64,000 nt of DNA from an uncultured Collinsella sp. (GTDB lineage: Bacteria; Actinomycetota; Coriobacteriia; Coriobacteriales; Coriobacteriaceae), in contig CAKUFD010000005.1 in NCBI GenBank assembly GCA_934647195.1, forward strand, positions 1 through 64,000, written 5' to 3'. The notes under the pieces are model-generated. The model was not told the origin of the DNA. It saw nothing but the letters and a program-made list of their open reading frames with translations, and made no database searches. This document shows, piece after piece, positions 8,498 through 19,167 of the stretch (position 1 is the first letter of the stretch; the number at the start of each line of letters is the position of its first letter). The translations under genes and the position numbers were made by a program.

Positions 8498-8547
8498 TCT
8501 TACTCCTCACACTTCAAATGCATCGATTGCATAGTATTCATATACCA

Positions 8548-11439
8548 TCACGCGCCCTGAACGGCCAAGGCGACCTTCAAAACCTGGCTCGCAAGCTCCG
8601 CGGCATTGGCCTCGCCACTGTCTTCGGTGTAATCCTCCAACATGACCGAGATGGCCACGGTAGGCGTGTCATAGGGGGCAAAGCCGATGAAGACCGAGTT
8701 GATGTTGCCCGACCCGATCTCTGCGGTGCCCGTCTTGCCGGCAACCTTGACGCCGGAAACCTGGGCAACCTGTCCGGTACCGTCTTCGACGACCTCCAGC
8801 ATGGCTTCCTTGACCTTAGCTGCAGTGTCAGAGCTGATTGCCTGGCCAAGCGAACGTGACTGGGTGGTCTTGACTACGGTGCCCTCGGGGGAAAGCGTCT
8901 GTGCAACAATATAGGGCTTCATGGCGATGCCGTTGTTGGCGATGGCTGCTGCGATTACGGCGTTTTGCATCACCGTAGTCTGAGGGCCGGCGGTGTGGCC
9001 TTGGCCAACAGGCTGGCCGGCGCCTGCCCAGGCAAGCTCCCACTCCGTCATCTCGCTGGCGTCGGGAATGATCGATTCGGCGGTACCGAAATCTTGGCCA
9101 AGCGACTGACCGTAGCCGAATGCGCGTGCATATTGCGTAAGCGTATCGGCTCCGATATTGGTGGCAAGCTGGCCAAAGACAACATTGGAGGAGAGTGCGA
9201 AGGCGCGCTCGAGGCTCACGGTGCCGTAATCGGCGTTGAGATGGTTGGTGACATCGGCGTTGCCGATCTTCATGGACGAGGGAGACTCGAAGCTTTGGCT
9301 CAGGGTGGCTTTGCCCGAGTCGAGCGCCGCGGCGAGCGTGACGACCTTGAAGGTCGAGCCCGGTGTGTAGAGCGACTGGGTGGAGCGGTCTACGAGCGAG
9401 CCCTGGGATTCATCGTTGGTGCCCATGAGGGATTCGACATTGGAGTTGTCATAGCTGGGGGCACTTGCCTTGGCAAGCACGGCGCCGGTGCGTGGGTCAA
9501 GCACCACGATGGCGCCCTTCTTGCCGGAAAGTGCCTGCTCGGCTGCCTGCTGAATGCTCGAGTTGATGGTGAGCTTCACGGTGTTGCCGGGTTGGGTGAT
9601 ACCGGCAAGCGAGTTGACGGCGTTCTTCCAGCTGGAGTAATCGCGCGAGCCGGTGAGCGTGTCGTTCATGGACGCTTCGATGCCCGTGGAGCCGTACTGC
9701 GTGGAATAGTAGCCCACCGTATGCGCGGCAAGGTTTCCGTTGGGATACGAGCGTGAATAGGTCCCGTCGGCGTTTTGGACAGACTCGGCAAGCGTCACGC
9801 CATCGGAAGTGATGATGGAGCCGCGTTTGACGTAAGCGGCACGCATGATGGTGTGGTTGTTGCTCGGCATGCTTTGGATGCTCTTTGCCTGGAACACCTG
9901 GATATAGGTGAGATTGCCAATAAGGATGGCAAACAGGGCGGTGAAGACGAACACCGTGACCGTAAGGCGTTTTGCCAGCGCAACGCGGCCCAGCACGCCG
10001 GATTCGGGCGTGTCGAGTAGTCGACGGCGCATGCGCGAGTTGGGACGAGCGTGCGATCCCGCGGCGGTGTTTGTGCTGCCCGTGAAGAAACGGGTACCGT
10101 TTTTGCTGGTGGAAGCTCCTGCAACAGCGTTATCGGGAAGGGCGGTGGAGATGCCCGTACCCGCAAGCTCAACGCTGCGGCCGGTTGCCTCGTCGCCTGC
10201 GCGCATGAGCAGTGCCACGATGACGAAGCTCGCGAGCAGCGAGGAGCCGCCCTGGCTCATAAAGGGCAGGGTAACGCCGGTGAGCGGGATGAGCTTGGTT
10301 ACGCCGCCGACGATCAAAAACGCCTGGAACGAGATAGCGGCGGTGAGGCCCGTTGCCGTGAAAGCCGCGAGGTCGGATTTGGCGCGTGCGGCGGTGGTGA
10401 GGCCGCGTACGGCGAAGAGCATGAAGGCGAGCAGAACTGCAGCGCCGCCAAGCAGACCCATCTCCTCGCCGATGGCGGAGAAAATGAAGTCGGACTCGAC
10501 GATGGGGATGAGCTTGGCAAGTCCCTTGCCCACGCCGACGCCGGTCAGGCCTCCGTCAGCGAGGGAGTAGAGCGACTGCACGATCTGGTAGCCCTTGTTC
10601 TGCGCGTCTGCAAACGGGTTGAGCCAGATCTGGAAACGCACCTGCACGTGAGATAGGAAGTGATAGGCACCCACGGCTCCAATCGCCAGCAGGAAAAAGC
10701 CGATGATCACGTAGGAGACACGGCCCGTTGCGGCATAGAGCATCATCAAGAAGATAGTGTAGAACAGCAGGGCCGAACCCAGGTCGCGTTCGAAAACAAC
10801 AACCAGAAGGCAGATGCCCCATACCAAGAACAGCGGGGTGAGCAGGCGCAGACGCGGAATCTTGAAGCCCATGATCGAATGGCTGGAGATCGAGAGCAGC
10901 TCGCGGTTCTCGGAGAGGTAGCCTGCCAGGAACAAGACGATGAAGACCTTGGCGAACTCGCCGGGCTGGATGGTAAACGAGCCGATGCGAATCCACAGCT
11001 TGGAGCCGTAGATTTCGGTGCCGATGAACATGGGCAGGATGAGCAGCAAGATGCCGATGGCGCCAAAGGTGTATTTATAACGCTTCACGATGTCGAGGTT
11101 CTTGACCAAGGCGAGTGTGATGACCATGAGCGCGATGGACACGAACAGGATGATCAGCTGGTTCATGGCAAGGCTCGGTGCCAGGCGCGTGACGAAGGTG
11201 ATGCCGATACCCGAGAGGAAAAAGACGATGGGCAGGATCGCCGGATCGGCGCCCGGGGCGAAGATGCGCGCAGCGATGTGCGCCGCGGTGAAGGCGGCGA
11301 ACAGGCCGATGGGCACGGCGAGCGTCTGGAACGATAACGCGGCTCCGGTGCCCGCGACATAGAGCGCGTACAGAAGCGTTACCGGGAACGCGGAAGCGAT
11401 GAGCAAGAAAAGCTCGGTGTTGCGGCGGCTTCCCATCAT
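8548..11439 (-). CDS. RodA/FtsW-class II PBP fusion (glycosyltransferase plus transpeptidase)
   Basis: One 963-residue reading frame joins two proteins that are normally separate. Residues about 1-430 form a SEDS glycan polymerase with some ten membrane helices and conserved pieces such as [17 protein letters not shown] and FMSQGGSS. Residues about 490-963 form a class II penicillin-binding protein with a single N-terminal helix and a dimerisation part. The transpeptidase has Ser695 in GSTFK, the second motif SSN, and KTGTAE near residue 901. In actinobacteria the same operon position holds rodA and pbpA as neighbours, so this is a natural fusion and not a frameshift artefact. The linker (430-480) is Thr/Ser/Asn-rich. 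The start overlaps the PP2C stop (ATGA), which implies coupled translation. Confidence 0.93.
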   Translation of the reverse strand: MMGSRRNTELFLLIASAFPVTLLYALYVAGTGAALSFQTLAVPIGLFAAFTAAHIAARIFAPGADPAILPIVFFLSGIGITFVTRLAPSLAMNQLIILFVSIALMVITLALVKNLDIVKRYKYTFGAIGILLLILPMFIGTEIYGSKLWIRIGSFTIQPGEFAKVFIVLFLAGYLSENRELLSISSHSIMGFKIPRLRLLTPLFLVWGICLLVVVFERDLGSALLFYTIFLMMLYAATGRVSYVIIGFFLLAIGAVGAYHFLSHVQVRFQIWLNPFADAQNKGYQIVQSLYSLADGGLTGVGVGKGLAKLIPIVESDFIFSAIGEEMGLLGGAAVLLAFMLFAVRGLTTAARAKSDLAAFTATGLTAAISFQAFLIVGGVTKLIPLTGVTLPFMSQGGSSLLASFVIVALLMRAGDEATGRSVELAGTGISTALPDNAVAGASTSKNGTRFFTGSTNTAAGSHARPNSRMRRRLLDTPESGVLGRVALAKRLTVTVFVFTALFAILIGNLTYIQVFQAKSIQSMPSNNHTIMRAAYVKRGSIITSDGVTLAESVQNADGTYSRSYPNGNLAAHTVGYYSTQYGSTGIEASMNDTLTGSRDYSSWKNAVNSLAGITQPGNTVKLTINSSIQQAAEQALSGKKGAIVVLDPRTGAVLAKASAPSYDNSNVESLMGTNDESQGSLVDRSTQSLYTPGSTFKVVTLAAALDSGKATLSQSFESPSSMKIGNADVTNHLNADYGTVSLERAFALSSNVVFGQLATNIGADTLTQYARAFGYGQSLGQDFGTAESIIPDASEMTEWELAWAGAGQPVGQGHTAGPQTTVMQNAVIAAAIANNGIAMKPYIVAQTLSPEGTVVKTTQSRSLGQAISSDTAAKVKEAMLEVVEDGTGQVAQVSGVKVAGKTGTAEIGSGNINSVFIGFAPYDTPTVAISVMLEDYTEDSGEANAAELASQVLKVALAVQGA

Positions 11440-13226
11440 GCGCCTCCTTTGGTGGTTTGAGTCGAATCGGTCGTATCGGTCTGATTGCCAGCGGCGGAGC
11501 TATCGGTGCCGCTCGAATCGGTCTTTCCTGCATCGGCGTCTGCGCTCTTGCGAATCGCCTCGGCGGTGAGCACCTGTTCGGTTTCGGCGGCATCGATTTG
11601 CGCGCGGTATTCCGAAATCGTGTTGCGCGCGTTTTCGAGGCTATCTTGCGGAATGCCCTCTTCAAGACGATTGCGCGTGTCGTCGGGCAGGTCTGAGAGC
11701 TGGACCGACGTGGTGTCTTCAATGTGATAGAGCTTTATGCCCAAGAAGTCGGCATGGACGCCGGTGTAGATTGCCACGGTGTCGTCGCTGTTCACACCCA
11801 AAAAGACGGAGCGCGTGATAGAGACGGCGGTGACGATGCCCGAAAGCACGAGTGCGACAACGAGCGCGACCAGGGCGATGATGAGGTTGCGGCGCCGCTT
11901 GCTGATGAGGGTCTTGATGCGCCCATCGTCCACCACGTCCACGACGACGACGGTCACGTTGTCTCCGCCGCCTGCCGCCAGGGCCGCGTCCACCAGATTG
12001 TCGGTGCAGATCTGCGCGGTCGAGGACTGGGTGGCGATGGTTTCGATATCGCCGTCCGGAACCATGCTCGATAGACCATCCGAGCACAGAATCAGGCGGT
12101 CGCCCTCTTCGATGTTGAGTTGGAAGTGGTCTGCGTACATGGCGGGATCGGACCCGAGTGCGCGGGTGATGACCGAGCGATTGGGATGTGTGCGTGCCTC
12201 GTCGGCGGTGATCTCGCCGGCGTCCACGAGCTCTTCGACATAGGAATGATCGCGCGTCACGCGGATGAGGGTGCCCTCATGCAGCAGATAGGCGCGCGAG
12301 TCGCCCACGTGGGCGATGGCGATGGTGTTGCCTTCAATATAAGCGCAGGTTGCGGTGCAGCCCATGCCGGATTTGCCCAAGCCGTTCGCTGCTGCCTCGA
12401 TGATGGCTGCGTTGGCGGCTTCGACCGATGCCGCAAGAAGCGCGGGGTCGGCGGCGTTCGGGGCCGTTTTCGCGATGGTCTCCACGGCAAGCGAGGAGGC
12501 AACTTCGCCGGCTGCATGTCCGCCCATGCCGTCGCAAACGCAGAAGAGCGGCGATTGTACCAGGTAGGAGTCCTCGTTATGGGAGCGCACGCAGCCCACG
12601 TCGGATCGCGCTCCCCACATGAGCGTGGTCGTGGTTCCGGCGTCATAGGTCGAATCGGTATCGATGCGCTCTTCGGTGATGGGAGCGAAGCTTTGTGTGC
12701 TGCCGGGATCTTTGAGTTGCGCCTCTACTGCCTCAACGTCAATCTCGGCGGTGTCGTCGAGCGAGGCAGTTGGCAAAGGCCGTGCCACGTGCGCGGCATG
12801 TGCCGGGACTGCGGGTTCGCTTTCGGGTGCGGTGTCCATCGCAGTGTCGAGCTCGTCGGACGGCTGGCCCGGGTTGGATTCTGCGGGGACCTCGATGTTC
12901 GGAATCGATTCTCCGGCAACCGGGGTGCTTTCCTCGGACAAATCGGCATCTTCATTCAGGATGTCGACGGCAGCGGCGTGCACAGCGGCGTCCTCGTTCA
13001 GGATGTCGAGAGCGGCGGCGTGCACGGCGGTGCGGTCGACATCGTCGATAGGCGTGGTGTCCTGCGGAGCATCCACGGGGTCTGCCATATGCGCTCCCAC
13101 TGGGGGAATATCGGCAGAATCGGCCGGGGAGGGGGCCATATGGGCAGCATGCGCCGCTGGTGCGGCGGTTTCGGCGCCAAGACCAGTATCGGTTTCGAAA
13201 GAGAAATTGTTCTCCTCGTCGATCAT
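11436..13226 (-). CDS. pstP: PP2C-family Ser/Thr phosphatase with long N-terminal extension and C-terminal TM
   Basis: PstP-type phosphatase that reverses the kinases of the operon. The PP2C domain starts near residue 200 and shows all metal-binding motifs: [35 protein letters not shown] and [10 protein letters not shown] transmembrane helix near residues 445-470 is followed by an extracellular tail of about 120 residues. The first 200 residues are acidic and Ala/Pro-rich with a duplicated 14-residue unit ([14 protein letters not shown], then [14 protein letters not shown]). That extension is unusual for the family. The gene overlaps both neighbours by four bases (ATGA), giving tight coupling with fhaB and rodA-pbp. 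Confidence 0.93.
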   Translation of the reverse strand: MIDEENNFSFETDTGLGAETAAPAAHAAHMAPSPADSADIPPVGAHMADPVDAPQDTTPIDDVDRTAVHAAALDILNEDAAVHAAAVDILNEDADLSEESTPVAGESIPNIEVPAESNPGQPSDELDTAMDTAPESEPAVPAHAAHVARPLPTASLDDTAEIDVEAVEAQLKDPGSTQSFAPITEERIDTDSTYDAGTTTTLMWGARSDVGCVRSHNEDSYLVQSPLFCVCDGMGGHAAGEVASSLAVETIAKTAPNAADPALLAASVEAANAAIIEAAANGLGKSGMGCTATCAYIEGNTIAIAHVGDSRAYLLHEGTLIRVTRDHSYVEELVDAGEITADEARTHPNRSVITRALGSDPAMYADHFQLNIEEGDRLILCSDGLSSMVPDGDIETIATQSSTAQICTDNLVDAALAAGGGDNVTVVVVDVVDDGRIKTLISKRRRNLIIALVALVVALVLSGIVTAVSITRSVFLGVNSDDTVAIYTGVHADFLGIKLYHIEDTTSVQLSDLPDDTRNRLEEGIPQDSLENARNTISEYRAQIDAAETEQVLTAEAIRKSADADAGKTDSSGTDSSAAGNQTDTTDSTQTTKGGA

Positions 13227-13636
13227 CGGCGGTTCACTTTCATCACGACATCGCCGATCTGCACCTCATCGCCTTCGCGCAGGGTGGCGGGCTCGGTGAG
13301 CGTGCGACCGTTGACGAGCGTTCCGTTCAGGGAGTTGAGGTCCTCGATCACGAGAGCGGGGCCCTGGGTGGTGAAGCGCGCGTGCGATGCCGAGACAAAG
13401 GGCTCGTTGATGCAGATGTCGGACGAGGGCGAGCGACCCACGATCACGGGGCCGAGCATGTCTACATGGATGCCACGGATGCCACGAGGGCCCTTGTCGA
13501 CGTCGATGGTCCAGATTGCCGAGTCGCGGCGCTGACCGCGTACCAGGCCCACGCCGGTCTTCATGACGGCGAACAGGAAGATATAGAGCAAGACGACGAG
13601 GACGATGCGCCCCGTGAACAAGATCAGATCGATCAT
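13223..13636 (-). CDS. fhaB: FHA-domain membrane protein, FhaB/FipA-like
   Basis: The 137-residue protein has one N-terminal transmembrane helix (LFTGRIVLVVLLYIFLF) and a C-terminal FHA domain that binds phosphothreonine. Typical FHA residues are visible in VIVGRSPSSDICI, VSASHARF and DLNSLNGTLVNG. In mycobacteria the equivalent protein links the kinases to FtsZ/FtsQ and the peptidoglycan machinery. The gene lies between fhaA and pstP exactly as in other actinobacteria, and its stop overlaps the pstP start by four bases. Confidence 0.93.
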   Translation of the reverse strand: MIDLILFTGRIVLVVLLYIFLFAVMKTGVGLVRGQRRDSAIWTIDVDKGPRGIRGIHVDMLGPVIVGRSPSSDICINEPFVSASHARFTTQGPALVIEDLNSLNGTLVNGRTLTEPATLREGDEVQIGDVVMKVNRR

Positions 13637-13645
13637 GGGCTGCTC

Positions 13646-14644
13646 CTAGCTTCTGAACTCGAAGTTGCTAAGACCAAAGGTGAGCAGGTCGCCGTTGCGC
13701 AGCGGGCAGCGCGTGATGCGGCGGTTGTTCACAAACGTGCCATTGGTGGAGTTGAGATCTTCGATGGACCAGTCGGATCCCGTGAAGGTAAGCTCGGCGT
13801 GGCGGCGCGAGACATTGGGGTCGCGAAGGATCACGTCGGCGGCGGAGCGCTCGCGGCCGACGACGCAGTGCGCCGAGTTGACTTCGAGGGTTTCGCGGGT
13901 CACAACATCGACAAGCTGCGCCAAAGGCTGTGCAGGAGCCTGGTTTGCGCGTGCGTTTGCCATGTTGGCGGCGATGCTTGCCGCGGCACCGATGGCTCCG
14001 CCGGTTGCGGCTGCTCCGCCCATGCCGGCAATGGCCTCGCGCGTTACGGTCTGCGGCACGGGGATGGGTGCCGCGGGATCGGGCGGATTGGGGGCAAAGG
14101 GGTCGTTCTCAACGGCAACCGGGCTGGGCACCTGTGCCACGGGACGCGGGGCGGGAGCCGGCGCAACGGGATTTTGCTGCGGAGCGGGAGCGGGCTGGCT
14201 CGGGCGCGGAGCCTGCTGCTGGCGCGGCATCGGTGCCGGCATGCCGTTTTGATATGCGCGTTCCTCTTCGTACAGGCGTCCCAGCGTGGGGGCGTCGACG
14301 TTCTCGGCAAAGACGGAGAACTTTCCGCCCTTAAGGGAGGGATCGATCATGAAGCGCACCAGGGGCTCTCCCACAAAGGTGTAGCGCTTCTTTTCTGCCT
14401 GGGCTTTGACGAACTCGCTTACTTCGCGCGAGAGCTGCGGGTAGTACGGGGCCATCAAGGGATCGTCGTCGTTGGCGATCAAGATCGTATAGAGCGCCGG
14501 CGCGGTGTTGACGCCATTGACCACAAGCGTCTGATCTTCCATCTCGTGAGCCGCCTGCTTGGCGAGCTTCTTGAAGGAAAATGGTGCGCGGGCGGCACCG
14601 AGGATGCCTGCCACGTGGTCTTCGAAGGTGTTCAGAAACTTCAC
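13646..14644 (-). CDS. fhaA: DUF3662 and FHA domain protein, FhaA-like
   Basis: The 332-residue protein has an N-terminal DUF3662 domain (about residues 1-120, beginning with MKFLNTFEDHVAGILGAARA). A Pro/Ala/Gln-rich linker follows (120-235), then a C-terminal FHA domain with CVVGRERSAADVI, VSRRHAEL and DLNSTNGTFVN. FhaA-type proteins read phosphorylated pseudokinase MviN and help control peptidoglycan synthesis; here that role is inferred from family and position. The gene sits six bases after the upstream kinase and nine before fhaB. Confidence 0.93.
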   Translation of the reverse strand: MKFLNTFEDHVAGILGAARAPFSFKKLAKQAAHEMEDQTLVVNGVNTAPALYTILIANDDDPLMAPYYPQLSREVSEFVKAQAEKKRYTFVGEPLVRFMIDPSLKGGKFSVFAENVDAPTLGRLYEEERAYQNGMPAPMPRQQQAPRPSQPAPAPQQNPVAPAPAPRPVAQVPSPVAVENDPFAPNPPDPAAPIPVPQTVTREAIAGMGGAAATGGAIGAAASIAANMANARANQAPAQPLAQLVDVVTRETLEVNSAHCVVGRERSAADVILRDPNVSRRHAELTFTGSDWSIEDLNSTNGTFVNNRRITRCPLRNGDLLTFGLSNFEFRS

Positions 14645-14650
14645 GTACGA

Positions 14651-16447
14651 TCACTCTTTCGACGGGCCGTGTTCATAGCCAAATAGATACATGTCAATCC
14701 AAATGATTATAGAGGATACAATTCCGGCTCCAAATGCATTTGCGATGTTCTCAGGGCGCAAGCTGGCAATTTCCATAGGGTGCGCAAGACAGAGGATGCC
14801 GACGCCAAGGACGATCGGGCAGGTCTCGGCGAGTAAAAAGAGCAGGCGAGAGCCCTGTTTTTCGTAATTTGACCATCCTCGATCAAGTAGATACGAGAGC
14901 CCCGCTGCGCCTGCGGCACAGATAAGGGCCGGGGCGATAAAGGACAAATCGAAGAGCCCTTGGACGAGCATATCGGCTCCAAGGGCTCCGCCTGCGGCAC
15001 AGGCGAGAAGCGAGAGCTTTCCCAGGACCATGCCGAGTGCGCATGAGATTCCCGCCTCGGCGGGCGTCGCGAGATAGGCGGCCAAGCAAGCTCCTGCAAG
15101 GCAGGCATCGATCGGCAGCGATGGCGATGCGGCCAGGGCACAGGTCACGATGAGCGCCGTTGATGCATGGCGTGAGGTGCGCCCCCATACGAGCCACCAC
15201 GATGTTCCCAATGCGGCGATGAGCGCAAGGGCAGGCAGGGCGGAGATGAGGGGCGTTGCATTGACGACCATGGTGAAGAGCCCGGTCGCGAGCAGAGCCG
15301 AGCCAATCTGAGGCGCGGCGCCGCCGGCGGCGCCGATGGCGATGGCCGAGATGACTGCCGGGATCTGAGTCAGGCCCATGGCGTGCAAGATGGCAAAGGA
15401 CGAGCAGGCGACAGAGAGGCCCGACACGATGGAGCCCAACAGCAATCGCGCCTGAGGATACCTGGTTCCCAAAAGGCCTTTTGCCGGATTGGTTGCGGTG
15501 GGCTCGTCGTCTTCGGGAAGCTCTGCGGGATCGATCTCGTCGGAAGTCATGCGCGCAATCATGCGCGCGAGGCTCTTTTTACCTTGGCGCGCGTGGCCCA
15601 TCTCCGATAGGAACGCATCGGCGAAGTCGTCCGCGCGGGCGGGACGGGATTCCGGTGCGGGGGAGAGCGCCTGCAAAAGCGCATGCTCAGCAGATACGGG
15701 GATGTCGGGCAAAAGCTCGCTCGGTGCCTCGACGCCTGCTTCAATGCGCTTGAGCGAATCTGCGGGGGTCGCTGCGACAAAGGGCTTGCCTCCACAGAGC
15801 GACTCGTAGAGCACACAGGCGAGGGAGAACAGGTCGGAGCGTTCGTCCACAACAGAGCCGTCGAGTTGCTCGGGCGACATATATCCGATGGTTCCGCCGC
15901 GCGCCCCGCCCCAGCCCGCAGCGCTCGTAAGGCACGCCATGCCAAAATCGGCGAGCTTGACATGGCCGCTGTGGTCGATGAGCACATTTGCCGGCTTGAT
16001 ATCCAGGTGCAACACGCCGTTTTCGTGCGCGTAGGCAAGCGCTTGGCATAAGGAGTCCGCGATGTGCGCTTCCTCGTCGTAGGTGAGTGAGTGGCCGTCG
16101 ACCTGCGCCAGAAACTCTTCGAGCGAAAGCCCGTCCACGTATTCCATGACCAGGTATGCGAAAGAGGCGTCGTAGGTGAAATCGATGACCGAAACGATGT
16201 TGGGGTGCTGCAGCATGCTCGCGGTGCGGGCCTCGGCAAGGGCTGCAGCGGTGGAGCCCGTCGGTGCGGGCATGCCTTCTGCGACGAGAGGGATGCGTTT
16301 GATGGCGACGCGCCGCTGCAGGCGCGTGTCAAGGCAGATCTCGACGCTGCCAAAACCGCCGGTTGCGCGCGTCTCGAGTGGGCGATAGCGGCGCAGAAGG
16401 GTTGCGGCGCCATTTTGCTGCGGGGTATGTTGCGAGAACAACGGCAT
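14651..16447 (-). CDS. Polytopic Ser/Thr protein kinase, first gene of the operon
   Basis: The 598-residue kinase has its catalytic domain in residues about 20-290. It shows glycine loop TRATGGFGSVE, lysine in VAIKRIPL, HLDIKPANVLI (Leu instead of Arg before the catalytic Asp, so a non-RD kinase), DFG in LADFGMACL, and GYMSPEQL. The C-terminal half carries about eight hydrophobic segments in place of PASTA repeats, so it is anchored very differently from PknB. It occupies the pknA position of the actinobacterial cluster. I chose ATG at 16447, preceded by AGGTGAC; a GTG at 16480 would add 11 residues. What the membrane part senses is unknown. Confidence 0.9.
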   Translation of the reverse strand: MPLFSQHTPQQNGAATLLRRYRPLETRATGGFGSVEICLDTRLQRRVAIKRIPLVAEGMPAPTGSTAAALAEARTASMLQHPNIVSVIDFTYDASFAYLVMEYVDGLSLEEFLAQVDGHSLTYDEEAHIADSLCQALAYAHENGVLHLDIKPANVLIDHSGHVKLADFGMACLTSAAGWGGARGGTIGYMSPEQLDGSVVDERSDLFSLACVLYESLCGGKPFVAATPADSLKRIEAGVEAPSELLPDIPVSAEHALLQALSPAPESRPARADDFADAFLSEMGHARQGKKSLARMIARMTSDEIDPAELPEDDEPTATNPAKGLLGTRYPQARLLLGSIVSGLSVACSSFAILHAMGLTQIPAVISAIAIGAAGGAAPQIGSALLATGLFTMVVNATPLISALPALALIAALGTSWWLVWGRTSRHASTALIVTCALAASPSLPIDACLAGACLAAYLATPAEAGISCALGMVLGKLSLLACAAGGALGADMLVQGLFDLSFIAPALICAAGAAGLSYLLDRGWSNYEKQGSRLLFLLAETCPIVLGVGILCLAHPMEIASLRPENIANAFGAGIVSSIIIWIDMYLFGYEHGPSKE

Positions 16448-16593
16448 GGAGTCACCTGATGCGTTTGAGTTTCGGTTCACACGAGGTACGTGCGGGTGTC
16501 ATGATTGCCGTTAGTTTAGCACGGCCGTTATGAGTGCGGTGTCGCGCGACACGGTAGAATAGACCCCGTTACCATTTGAGTTGAGGAGCACCC

Positions 16594-19062
16594 ATGGAAT
16601 CGCTCTACAGAAAATATCGCCCTCTCACCTTTGATTCCGTTGTGGGGCAGCGGCATATCGTGTCGACGCTCGAGCACGCGGTGGCGGAGGGGCGCTTGTC
16701 GCACGCGTACCTGTTCTGCGGCCCGCGTGGCACGGGCAAGACTACCATGGCGCGCATTCTCGCCAAGGCTCTTTTGTGCCGGCAGGCAGAAGGGGCTCGC
16801 GCCCAGGGCGCATCGGGCTGCATGCCTGATGGAACGTGCCCGGAGTGTGAGGCCATCGCTGCGGGGACGCACCCCGATGTCTACGAGCTCGACGCGGCTT
16901 CGCGTACCGGCGTCGACAACGTGCGCGAGGAGATCATCAATTCGGTGAGCTTCGCCCCTGTGCGCGGCGCCTACAAGGTCTATATCATCGACGAGGTCCA
17001 CATGCTCTCGCCGGCGGCGTTTAATGCCCTCCTCAAGACCCTCGAGGAGCCGCCTGCGCACGTGGTGTTCATTCTGTGCACCACCGATCCGCAAAAGATC
17101 TTGGAGACGATTCTTTCCCGTTGCCAGCGTTTTGATTTCCATCGCATCTCGATGGAGGATATCGAGGGCCGCCTGCGCTACGTATGCGAGCAGGAAGGCT
17201 TTGAGTGCGACGATGAGGCGCTGCAGATCGTTGCCCGCCATGCCCGTGGCGGCATGCGCGATGCCCTTTCTACCCTGGAGCAACTCTCTGTTTTTGGCGA
17301 TGGCGCCGTGCGGGTGGGCGACGCTCGCTCCCTTTTGGGTGAGGCTTCGGGCGCGATTCTCGCGCAGTTTTCGAACGGTATCGCCAAGCGCGACGTCGCT
17401 GCGCTCTTTGGGCTGGTCCGCGCGCAGGTCGAAGAGGGGAACGACCTGCTGGAGGTCACGCGCGATCTTGTCTCTCATATGCGCGATGTCTATACGGCAC
17501 GCGTGGCGGGTACCGCTCCAGAACTTTTTGATTGCCCCCCAGAGAATATCCCTGCCTTGGGTGAGGAGGCGTCTTGTTTCGAGACGTCCGACCGTCTTGC
17601 GCGCATTCTCACCGTACTGGACGATGCCGCTATCGAGATGCGCAACGCCTCCGATCCGCGCTTGGTGCTCGAGATCGCCCTCACGCGTCTTTCGCGCCCC
17701 GAGACCGATTTGACGCTCGAGGCTTTGGCCGAGCGCCTGGACATGCTCGAGGCAAAGCTGTCATCGGGCTCTTTTGCGGTTTCTGCCGCGCCGAGTGCCC
17801 CTGCCGCGCAAGCGTCTGTGCCGAGTCCTGGGCAGAAAGCGGTGCCGCAGGTTGCTGCATCGGCGGGCAAGTCCGCCTCGAATGCGGCGGCGCCTTGGAG
17901 CAATCCGGCGCCAGCGCCCAAGCCTGCTCCCGTGCAGGCGGCACCGGAGGCCGCACCTGCGCTTCAAGATAAATCTGCCTTCTCGGTTTCCGTCGTGCCT
18001 GCGCCTCAACCGACGCCTTCAGTTGCGCAGCCCGTGGCACAGCCGGTGCCAAAGGTTGCCGCCGCGCCCACACCTACTGCTGGGCATTCTGCTCCAAAGT
18101 CGGCGCCGCAGCAGTCTGCAGTGGCAGAGCGCGCCATCGCAGGCGCCCCCCAAACTCCCGCCGTGGCAGATCAATCCGATCTGCAGCGCAAGTGGAACGA
18201 GGTGGTGAAGCGCGTAACGGCGCAAAAGGCCTCGCGCGGGGCACTGCTTCTTCACGCCCGTGCACAGTCCGATGACGGGTCGCGTCTGGCCATCGAGCTT
18301 CCGGCAGGCTCCGTCTTTGCCATGAAGATGCTGCAGCGTGCAGACTCCCACGAGGCCATCGTGCCGGTGGTTTGCGAGATCTTTGGTTCTCGAACCGTTG
18401 AGTACGTTATGCCGGGTGCTCCGGCGCAACAGCTTGCGAAGGCGGCTTCCCCCGCGGCGACGCCTTCCGTTCCTGGACCGGCGGCAGCTCCGGCTCCGCA
18501 GCCAACTTCTGCCCCCAAAGCGCAGGCGAGCTCCGTCCCGGCTCCCGCCCCAACAGCGCCGAAATCTGCTTTCCAGCCGCCTGTTGTAAGTGCTGTTCCC
18601 ACGACTCCGGAAACGTCCGCGCCCCAAGCGGTACCCGCTCCCGCCGCGGCTCCGCAGAATCCCATGGTCGCCGCACCTCCGGCGAATGATCCGAGCGAGC
18701 GAGCGCCTTGGGAAGACGATCAGGTCCCTTATGACGATGCCATGATCGCTGGCTCCGACGTCGAAGAGCCTCCTTTTGACGAGCTCGTGTCCGAACCTGT
18801 CCCTGTTGCCTCCGCCTTCGTTGCCCCTGCTCTCGAGTCTGTATCCGCCGCGCCGGTTGACGCGGCCGCTGCTGTGCCCGCCGCCAGCCCGCAGCGCCCT
18901 GCTTCGGCGTCCAAGCCAGCGGCCCCAACGTCTCCGTTCGCTGCCAGCCCCTTTGGCGATGTCATGGTGAAAGATGAGCGCCCGCAGACGTTGGAAGAAG
19001 GAAAAGACCTGCTCAACAGCGTCTTTGGCGATGGCGTCGTGTTTAAGTCGACCGACGAATAA
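16594..19062 (+). CDS. dnaX: DNA polymerase III subunits gamma/tau
   Basis: Clamp-loader ATPase of the replisome. The AAA+ domain (about residues 1-240) has Walker A in CGPRGTGKTTMAR and a zinc-type cysteine group (Cys around residues 62-88, ending CPEC). It also has the Walker B-like IIDEVHML and sensor-1 SRCQRFDF. The collar domain follows to about 370. The remaining 450 residues are Ala/Pro-rich with a short folded part near 530-610, longer than in most bacteria (822 residues in all). GAGGAGCACCC precedes the start. A TAGAAT box at 16555-16560 may be the -10 element. The usual companions ybaB and recR are not next to it but 13.7 kb downstream. Confidence 0.95.
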   Translation: MESLYRKYRPLTFDSVVGQRHIVSTLEHAVAEGRLSHAYLFCGPRGTGKTTMARILAKALLCRQAEGARAQGASGCMPDGTCPECEAIAAGTHPDVYELDAASRTGVDNVREEIINSVSFAPVRGAYKVYIIDEVHMLSPAAFNALLKTLEEPPAHVVFILCTTDPQKILETILSRCQRFDFHRISMEDIEGRLRYVCEQEGFECDDEALQIVARHARGGMRDALSTLEQLSVFGDGAVRVGDARSLLGEASGAILAQFSNGIAKRDVAALFGLVRAQVEEGNDLLEVTRDLVSHMRDVYTARVAGTAPELFDCPPENIPALGEEASCFETSDRLARILTVLDDAAIEMRNASDPRLVLEIALTRLSRPETDLTLEALAERLDMLEAKLSSGSFAVSAAPSAPAAQASVPSPGQKAVPQVAASAGKSASNAAAPWSNPAPAPKPAPVQAAPEAAPALQDKSAFSVSVVPAPQPTPSVAQPVAQPVPKVAAAPTPTAGHSAPKSAPQQSAVAERAIAGAPQTPAVADQSDLQRKWNEVVKRVTAQKASRGALLLHARAQSDDGSRLAIELPAGSVFAMKMLQRADSHEAIVPVVCEIFGSRTVEYVMPGAPAQQLAKAASPAATPSVPGPAAAPAPQPTSAPKAQASSVPAPAPTAPKSAFQPPVVSAVPTTPETSAPQAVPAPAAAPQNPMVAAPPANDPSERAPWEDDQVPYDDAMIAGSDVEEPPFDELVSEPVPVASAFVAPALESVSAAPVDAAAAVPAASPQRPASASKPAAPTSPFAASPFGDVMVKDERPQTLEEGKDLLNSVFGDGVVFKSTDE

Positions 19063-19098
19063 TTCGATCGCTTCCTGCCGCCCTATATACATAACCGT

Positions 19099-19131
19099 GC
19101 GCCCGGTTGTGCATCGAGCATGGCCGGGCGC
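19099..19131. terminator. Hairpin between convergent dnaX and rpiR-type gene
   Basis: GCGCCCGG...CCGGGCGC inverted repeat with a 17-base loop, and no clear T run on either side. It may act as a weak bidirectional terminator. Confidence 0.4.
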
Positions 19132-19167
19132 GCGTTAACGGTTTGGGTAGTTGTCGAACCTTATATA

